Shown here: positions 5,918-10,018 of the stretch, piece after piece
Layout of the letters: every line of letters begins with the position of its first letter
Numbering within the stretch: position 1 is the stretch's first letter
From: Firmicutes bacterium UBA4975
GTDB lineage: Bacteria > Bacillota > Proteinivoracia > UBA4975
Direction: 5' to 3'
NCBI GenBank assembly: GCA_002397155.1
Contig: DGZR01000099.1
Coordinates: 1,123 to 11,140 of the forward strand
Length of the DNA: 10,018 bases
The notes under the pieces: generated by a model
The model's database searches: none
The model's input: only the letters and a program-made list of their open reading frames with translations
Told to the model about the DNA's origin: nothing
Made by a program: the position numbers and the translations under genes

Positions 5918-6205
5918 CTAGCTATTATCCCTGCGGCGGCGGGTCAAGGAAAGCCCGCCAAAGCCGCCAAGGATTGCCATGTAAAAACCAAAATCGTAGA
6001 GCCAGCCCACATTGTTCACCTCGTACAGACGCACCTGGGGCTTAAAAAGCTGGATTATCAGGGAAACCGGGGCGACCCAGCCATGCCACAGGCCCCAGAA
6101 AAAACCCGCCGACCGCCCTTTGTACCGTAAATTCCCGGGCAGGCACCCCGTCAAGGTCAGCACCAGCACCAAAGTCAGGCAGAGGATCACGATTTTTTTG
6201 AGCAT
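5918..6205 (-). CDS. Small lipoprotein/membrane protein of unknown function
   Basis: A 95-aa protein beginning with a clear lipoprotein signal: MLKK, a hydrophobic core, and lipobox LTGC (18-21), so Cys21 is the likely lipidation site. The mature part has two hydrophobic stretches, around 33-54 (with a GLWHG motif at 38-42) and 66-86 (with YDFGFYMAILGG), ending in an RRRR cluster. That pattern suggests a lipid-anchored protein with two membrane segments, or one with reentrant helices. I recognise the general pattern as a recurring small hypothetical family but know of no function. ATG 6205 is chosen because AAGGAG lies 8 bases upstream and the signal peptide begins there; the longer open frame (to 6256) would add a charged 17-residue extension before the signal. 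The DUF937 gene follows after 45 bp. Confidence 0.8.
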   Translation of the reverse strand: MLKKIVILCLTLVLVLTLTGCLPGNLRYKGRSAGFFWGLWHGWVAPVSLIIQLFKPQVRLYEVNNVGWLYDFGFYMAILGGFGGLSLTRRRRDNS

Positions 6206-6295
6206 ACCCTTCACTCCTTCATCCAGCATATTCCTGCTCCTCCGCCATAATAACATATTTATGGGAAAAAAACTGCCGGGTTCTCCCCTGGCCTG

Positions 6296-6324
6296 TTGTT
6301 TGGCCCCCCGTTGAATAGTATACT
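6296..6324 (+). promoter_or_regulatory. Candidate sigma-A-type promoter of the DUF1292 gene
   Basis: TTGTTT (6296-6301) and TATACT (6319-6324) are 17 bp apart, predicting a start near 6331 and a leader of about 38 bases. The -10 box lies inside the perfect 10-bp palindrome TAGTATACTA (6316-6325), which could be an operator. Confidence 0.5.
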
Positions 6325-6368
6325 AATTAGCAGTTTGACCACTATACGAAATGAAGGAGCTAAAAACC

Positions 6369-6671
6369 ATGAACGAAGACGATAACACAATTGTCCTCAC
6401 CGATGAGGATGGCAATGAGCTGGAATGCGAGTACCTGGACACTGTCAATTACAAGGACAAGGACTACGCCGTGCTCTTTCCCCTCGATCAGGATGAAGAA
6501 GACGGGGACGTCATAATCCTGGAACTGGCGGAAAACGAAGATGGCGAAGAAGAGTACCTCACTGTAGAAGACGAGGGCCTGCTGGACGAGGTATTTGACG
6601 AATACATGCGGGTCTTAGAACTCGAAGATGACGAGGAAGAAGAAGAGGACGAAGAGGAAGAAGATGAATAA
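6369..6671 (+). CDS. DUF1292 family protein
   Basis: A 100-aa very acidic protein. The pattern TIVLTDEDGNELECEYLDTV (7-26), DYAVLFPLD and DVIILELAENEDGEEEYLTV is typical of DUF1292 (PF06949), a family of small cytoplasmic proteins common in Clostridia and Bacilli, often near the yrrK/alaS/mltG region but not here. Function is unknown. The last 17 or so residues are almost all Asp/Glu, a low-complexity tail. The start is ATG 6369 because AAGGAG (6354-6359) is 9 bases upstream; an in-frame ATG at 6351 would overlap that ribosome binding site and adds MKELKT. It is a single-gene unit with its own promoter candidate and a strong terminator, converging on tyrosine phenol-lyase. Confidence 0.9.
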   Translation: MNEDDNTIVLTDEDGNELECEYLDTVNYKDKDYAVLFPLDQDEEDGDVIILELAENEDGEEEYLTVEDEGLLDEVFDEYMRVLELEDDEEEEEDEEEEDE

Positions 6672-6673
6672 TG

Positions 6674-6707
6674 AATCTGCCCCCGAAAGCGGGGGCAGAT
6701 TTTTTTT
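6674..6707 (+). terminator. Strong intrinsic terminator after the DUF1292 gene
   Basis: An 11-bp stem, AATCTGCCCCC (6674-6684) with GGGGGCAGATT (6691-6701), has a GAAAGC loop and a T run to 6707. It lies between two convergent stop codons. The minus strand continues TTCATTATTC after the stem, so it may also weakly stop tyrosine phenol-lyase transcription. Confidence 0.92.
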
Positions 6708-8085
6708 ATATTTCTTCAAACCGGGCGGTAAAAAAGCGCAGTTGCTTGGGCTCGTAGACAAAGCGCAGGCCCCTGATGTCCTCTTTGTGCCGGAAGAGGT
6801 TTATCACGGCATCGGCCACCAAGTCCAGGTGGCGGTAGGTGTATACCCGGCGGGGGATAGTCAAGCGCACCGTTTCCAGCCTTGGCCGGTGGTTTTCCCC
6901 GCTCTGCCGGTCCCGGCCGGCGGAGACGATACCCCTCTCCATGGAGCGGACGCCGGATTCCAAGTATAGATTGGCGGCCAGGGACTGGGCCGGGAATTCT
7001 TCTTGTCTGAGGTGGGGGCAAAAACGGCGGGCATCCAGGAAAACGGCGTGGCCGCCCACGGGCTCAATGATTGGCACTCCCGCCTCCAGGAGCTGGTCCC
7101 CCAGGTAGCGGACCTGGAGCACCCGGTGCCGGATGTACTCGTACTGCATGGATTCTTTGAGCCCGATGGCCAGGGCCTCCATATCCCGGCCGGCCATGCC
7201 ACCGTAAGAGGGCATGCCCTCAAAGACCACCACCAATTCCTTGGCGGCCAAGAACAGTTCCTCATCCCGGAGGGCGAGGAAACCGCCGATGTTCACGATG
7301 CCGTCTTTTTTCCCGCTCATGGTGGCGCCGTCGGCGTAGCTGAACATTTCCCCCACAATTTCTGTAATCGTCTTGTCCCGGTAGCCTTCCTCCTGCTCCT
7401 TGATGAAGTAGGCGTTTTCAGCAAACCGGGTGGCGTCGTAAAAGACCTTGATGCCGTGGCGGGCTGTCAATTCCCGCACCGCCCGCATGTTGGCCATCGA
7501 GACGGGCTGGCCCCCGGCCAGGTTTACCGTCACCGCCAGGCAGACGTAGGCGATGTTCTCGGCCCCTTTTTCCTTGATCAACCTTTCCAGCTTGGCCAGG
7601 TCAATATCTCCCTTAAAGGAGAGGGACAGGCCGGCGTCGTGGGCCTCATCCCGGATTATATCGACGAAGATGCCGCCGTTATCCTCCTGGTGGTACCTGG
7701 TGGTAGTAAAGTACATGTTTCCCGGCACGTACTGCCCCGGCTTGATGGCGATGCGGGAAAGAATATTTTCTGCCCCCCGGCCTTGGTGAGTGGGCACCAG
7801 GTGGGGAATGCCGAGCAATTCTTGCACAGTGGCTTCCAGGTGTTTAAAGTTTTTGCTGCCGGCGTAGGCTTCGTCTCCCTGCATCAGCCCCGCCCACTGC
7901 TTGTCGCTCATAGCGTTAGTGCCGCTGTCAGTCAAGAGGTCGATGTACACGTCCTCTGAGTCGATTAAAAAGGTGTTGTACCCCGCCCGCTTAATGACTT
8001 CTTCCCTTTCCTTGCGGCTGGTCATTTTGACGGTTTCGACGCTTTTAATCCGGTAGGGTTCGGCGGGATAATCGCGGATATCCAT
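6706..8085 (-). CDS. tpl: Tyrosine phenol-lyase (beta-tyrosinase)
   Basis: A 459-aa PLP enzyme that splits L-tyrosine into phenol, pyruvate and ammonia (reversible). It is collinear with the Citrobacter freundii enzyme as I know it (456 aa), with an offset of three residues at the N-terminus. Lys260 in MSGKKD is the PLP Schiff-base lysine (K257), with Asp217 (FYDATR), Arg103 (QGRGAEN), Tyr74 (DEAYAG) and Arg407 (LETVRLT) for cofactor and substrate carboxylate. Features separating it from tryptophanase are Thr127 in YFTTTRYHQ, Arg384 in RSMERG (tryptophanase has a hydrophobic residue there), and Phe451/Phe452 in RFFTARF. These make tyrosine the expected substrate. The ATG follows AGGAGG by 9 bases. 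It appears to stand alone: argS upstream has its own terminator candidate, and no tyrosine transporter or regulator is in the window. A degradative role, yielding pyruvate and ammonium, is inferred. Confidence 0.95.
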   Translation of the reverse strand: MDIRDYPAEPYRIKSVETVKMTSRKEREEVIKRAGYNTFLIDSEDVYIDLLTDSGTNAMSDKQWAGLMQGDEAYAGSKNFKHLEATVQELLGIPHLVPTHQGRGAENILSRIAIKPGQYVPGNMYFTTTRYHQEDNGGIFVDIIRDEAHDAGLSLSFKGDIDLAKLERLIKEKGAENIAYVCLAVTVNLAGGQPVSMANMRAVRELTARHGIKVFYDATRFAENAYFIKEQEEGYRDKTITEIVGEMFSYADGATMSGKKDGIVNIGGFLALRDEELFLAAKELVVVFEGMPSYGGMAGRDMEALAIGLKESMQYEYIRHRVLQVRYLGDQLLEAGVPIIEPVGGHAVFLDARRFCPHLRQEEFPAQSLAANLYLESGVRSMERGIVSAGRDRQSGENHRPRLETVRLTIPRRVYTYRHLDLVADAVINLFRHKEDIRGLRFVYEPKQLRFFTARFEEI

Positions 8086-8114
8086 CTTCGGCTGCCTCCT
8101 GTCCCATACTTAGA

Positions 8115-8142
8115 GATTTATTTCACAGTCTTTAATATTCAA
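8115..8142 (-). promoter_or_regulatory. Candidate promoter of tyrosine phenol-lyase
   Basis: On the minus strand TTGAAT (8142-8137) and TAAATC (8120-8115) are 16 bp apart, with the ribosome binding site AGGAGG at 8100-8095. The -10 match is weak, so this is only a candidate. Confidence 0.3.
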
Positions 8143-8173
8143 CACCCCTCCGGCAAAACCCTTTTTTGTCCTC

Positions 8174-8274
8174 GGGGACAGACAGCAATAGGTGGTGCCC
8201 CGAAAAACCGATATAGGCAAAAAGAGGGGTCACCCCCCCTAGGGCTGCCCCTCCCCCCCGACTTGACTGTCCCC
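8174..8274. repeat. Palindromic repeat-like intergenic element between argS and tyrosine phenol-lyase
   Basis: The segment is bounded by the inverted 8-mers GGGGACAG (8174-8181) and CTGTCCCC (8267-8274) and is full of internal palindromes: TCGGGG/CCCCGA (8172-8177 and 8198-8203), AGGGG/CCCCT (8225-8229 and 8236-8240) and GGG-CTG-CCC (8242-8250). It shares one base with the argS stop codon. This is the look of a REP- or MITE-type dispersed element, but no second copy is in the window. Confidence 0.35.
8219..8240 (-). terminator. Candidate terminator of argS
   Basis: On the minus strand AGGGG (8240-8236) pairs with CCCCT (8229-8225) across a 6-base loop, followed by C and five Ts (8223-8219). 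It starts about 33 bp after the argS stop. The stem is short but G+C-rich. Confidence 0.55.
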
Positions 8275-9965
8275 TACATTTCCTGGGGGGCTTCGATGCC
8301 CAAGAGATATAAACCATTGGCCAGGACCTGGCGGACGGCGGCGACCAGGGCCAGCCGGGCGGCCCGGGCACCCGGTTCGGCAGCCAGCACCGGACATTGG
8401 TGGTAAAAGCGGCTGAACTCCTTGGCCACCTCGATGAGGTAGCGGGCGACAAAGGAGGGCTTGCAGGTGTCCCCGGCCCTTTCGATGGCCTCGGGAAATC
8501 TGCTCAGCGCCGCCACCAGGGGGTACTCGTACTCATCTTGCAGCAGGGCAAGGTCGGCCTCCCCTTCGGCGGGGGCTTTGCGCAAGATGCTGCAGATTCG
8601 CGCGTGGGCATACTGAATGTAAGGAGCGGTTTCTCCGGAGAAATCCATGACCTGGTCCCAATCAAAGTCTATGTCCTTGATGCGATCGTTGCTCAAGTCG
8701 CCAAAAATCAGGGCGCCCACCCCAACCTGGCGGGCCGTTTCCTCCCGGTTCTCCAGGTCGGGGTTTTTTGCGGCGATGATCTGGCGGGCCCGGTGGGTGG
8801 CCTCCTCCAGGACATCGGCCAAAAAGACCAAGCGCCCCTGGCGGGTGGACATCTTGCCCCCGCCATAGCGGATCATCCCGAAGGGCACGTGCTGACACTT
8901 TTCTACCCAGTCCAGGCCCATTTTCTTCAGGACGGCAAAGAGCTGGCGGAAATGAAGGGTCTGGTCGACCCCCACTACATACAGGGCCTTGGCAAAGTGC
9001 CAGGTCTCATGCCGGTAAATTGCCGCCGCCAAATCCCGGGTATGGTACAGGGTGGCCCCGTCCTGCTTGCGCAGCAGGCAGGGGGGCATGCCCTCGTCCT
9101 CCAGGCTGACGACTAACGCCCCCTGGGACCGCTCCAGCAGACCGGCTTGCTCGACGGCGGCGATGGCCGCTTCTAGCAGGTCATTGTAAAAACTCTCCCC
9201 GTGCCAGTAGTCAAATTCCATCCCCAGCAGGGCATAGACCCGCCTAAACTCGGCCAGGCTGATCTCTCTAAAGCGCCGCCACAGCTCCCGGGCAGCCGGG
9301 TCTCCTTCTTCCAGTTTTTTAAACCAGGCCCGGCCTTCTTCTTCCAGCTCGGGGTCGGTTTCAGCCTCTTGGTGAAAACCCACGTACAGCTCATACAGGT
9401 GCTGGATGGGGTCCGAGGCTAATTTTTCCTCGTCGCCCCAGCGGCGAAAAGCGGCGATGAGTTTGCCGAACTGGGTGCCCCAGTCCCCTATGTAATTGAT
9501 GCCGACACACTGGTAGCCCAATGCGGCATGGATTCTGTACAGGGAATTGCCGATGATGGTTGAACGCAGATGGCCCACGCCAAAGGGCTTGGCGATATTG
9601 GGCGCCGAATAGTCCAGCACCACAGTCTGGCCACCGCCCTGGTCGCTCCGGCCGTAGTCCCCTCCTTGGCTGAGGATTTCTCCGACGGTGTGTTCCGCCA
9701 GTTTCCCCCGGTGGGCGAAAAAGTTCAGGTAGGGGCCCCGGACGTCTACCCGTTCAAAAAAAGGGTCCTTCCCCACTTTTTCGGCCAGGTCCGTCGCGAT
9801 TTTTGCCGGGGCCCATTTCAACTCCTTGGCCAGCAAAAAACAGGGAAAAGCAAAGTTACCCATTTCCAGGCTGGGGGGAGTCTCCAGGGCCGCCCTGATC
9901 TGTTCGGGCTCTATGGGGACCAATCCTGCCAAAAGCCGGACCGCCCGCTCTTGAAACACTTTCAT
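8274..9965 (-). CDS. argS: Arginyl-tRNA synthetase
   Basis: A class I aminoacyl-tRNA synthetase that charges tRNA-Arg with arginine using ATP. Numbering from the ATG at 9965 (563 aa, normal length): an N-terminal tRNA-binding domain with MGNFAFPCFLLAKEL (about 35-49), the signature DYSAPNIAKPF followed by GVGHLRST (118-136, the HIGH-type motif with its second His kept), GDWGTQFGK (160-168), the KMSK-type loop GGGKMSTRQG (368-377, KMST), and a C-terminal DALR-type anticodon-binding domain starting at YIQYAHARI. Three in-frame ATGs lie close together (9980, 9971, 9965). I chose 9965 because GGAAGTG lies 6 bases before it, while 9980 has no ribosome binding site and would be only about 12 bases from the predicted transcript start. 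The gene ends at TAG shared with the palindromic element. As an essential translation gene it should be constitutive. Confidence 0.96.
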   Translation of the reverse strand: MKVFQERAVRLLAGLVPIEPEQIRAALETPPSLEMGNFAFPCFLLAKELKWAPAKIATDLAEKVGKDPFFERVDVRGPYLNFFAHRGKLAEHTVGEILSQGGDYGRSDQGGGQTVVLDYSAPNIAKPFGVGHLRSTIIGNSLYRIHAALGYQCVGINYIGDWGTQFGKLIAAFRRWGDEEKLASDPIQHLYELYVGFHQEAETDPELEEEGRAWFKKLEEGDPAARELWRRFREISLAEFRRVYALLGMEFDYWHGESFYNDLLEAAIAAVEQAGLLERSQGALVVSLEDEGMPPCLLRKQDGATLYHTRDLAAAIYRHETWHFAKALYVVGVDQTLHFRQLFAVLKKMGLDWVEKCQHVPFGMIRYGGGKMSTRQGRLVFLADVLEEATHRARQIIAAKNPDLENREETARQVGVGALIFGDLSNDRIKDIDFDWDQVMDFSGETAPYIQYAHARICSILRKAPAEGEADLALLQDEYEYPLVAALSRFPEAIERAGDTCKPSFVARYLIEVAKEFSRFYHQCPVLAAEPGARAARLALVAAVRQVLANGLYLLGIEAPQEM

Positions 9966-9998
9966 TTCCATCACTTCCATCTAAGCATAAGTAGGTAC

Positions 9999-10004
9999 AT
10001 TATA
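9999..10004 (-). promoter_or_regulatory. -10 box of the argS promoter (promoter continues outside window)
   Basis: On the minus strand a perfect TATAAT (10004-9999) lies 33 bp before the chosen argS start, predicting a transcript start near 9992. The matching -35 box would fall just beyond the window end, so it cannot be checked. Confidence 0.5.
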
Positions 10005-10018
10005 GACGAAACCCCTTT

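Noticed and set aside
5199..5921. A 240-codon plus-strand frame opposite the DUF937 gene, hydrophobic at its start
   Set aside because: The hydrophobic run is the antisense of the Lys/Thr tail (AAG and ACC codons read as CTT and GGT). The DUF937 frame has the better ribosome binding site and family match.
7003..7959. A 318-codon open frame on the plus strand opposite tyrosine phenol-lyase
   Set aside because: The opposite strand encodes an enzyme with every catalytic residue in place, so this frame is its mirror image without motifs of its own.
6706..8085. Tryptophanase as the identity of the PLP lyase
   Set aside because: Arg384, the TTTRYHQ segment and the RFFTARF end follow tyrosine phenol-lyase and not tryptophanase.
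8182..8202. A sigma-54-like sequence on the minus strand, GGGCAC followed by TTGCT, upstream of tyrosine phenol-lyase
   Set aside because: The conserved GG and GC are separated by 11 bases instead of the strict 10, and the sequence lies inside the palindromic element with no activator gene nearby.
8132..8452. A 106-codon minus-strand frame spanning the argS 3' end and the gap after it
   Set aside because: It overlaps argS in another frame and its open tail falls in the palindromic intergenic element. No start signal supports it.
1..10018. tRNA genes, CRISPR arrays, complete insertion sequences and prophage genes
   Set aside because: No cloverleaf-like sequence, regularly spaced repeat array, transposase motif or phage structural gene was found on reading both strands by eye.

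Overview
This is a GC-rich, gene-dense bacterial chromosome segment with strong AGGAGG-type ribosome binding sites and many short G+C hairpin plus T-run terminators. The gene set points to a Bacillota, Clostridia-like anaerobe: a DegV/FakB fatty-acid-binding protein, a DUF1292 protein, a DUF937 protein, bacterial serpins, a PF06189 5'-nucleotidase, tyrosine phenol-lyase, and an arginyl-tRNA synthetase with the 'SAPNIAKPF' form of the active-site region. Genus cannot be fixed from the sequence alone. All functional calls rest on motif recognition, without database searches.

Layout: Positions 1-1640 (+) hold the 3' end of one serpin and a complete lipoprotein serpin, 20 bp apart, closed by a terminator. 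Positions 1758-2624 (+) encode a DegV-family protein with its own terminator. An AT-richer gap of 280 bp follows, then a ferritin-like di-iron protein (2905-3393, +). A 5'-nucleotidase (4351-3446, -) converges on it. A membrane-anchored Mrr-like protein with altered catalytic residues (4557-5150, +) converges through a two-way terminator on a minus-strand pair: a small lipoprotein (6205-5918) and a DUF937 protein with a Lys/Thr-rich tail (5872-5177). A DUF1292 protein (6369-6671, +) converges on tyrosine phenol-lyase (8085-6706, -). Arginyl-tRNA synthetase (argS, 9965-8274, -) lies upstream of the lyase, separated from it by a palindromic, repeat-like intergenic element. Its promoter -10 box is at the right edge of the window.

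The window is a mosaic of short transcription units, mostly one or two genes each, not a single pathway. The clear links are the tandem serpins, which probably form one transcript and share a nearly identical hinge but differ at the predicted protease-cleavage site, and the lipoprotein/DUF937 pair. No tRNA, rRNA, CRISPR array, intact insertion sequence or prophage gene was seen. I did not find a convincing new multi-gene system. The items most worth checking are the degenerate Mrr-like protein, the DUF937 protein with a histone-H1-like tail, the serpin loop divergence, and the 101-bp palindromic element touching the argS stop codon.
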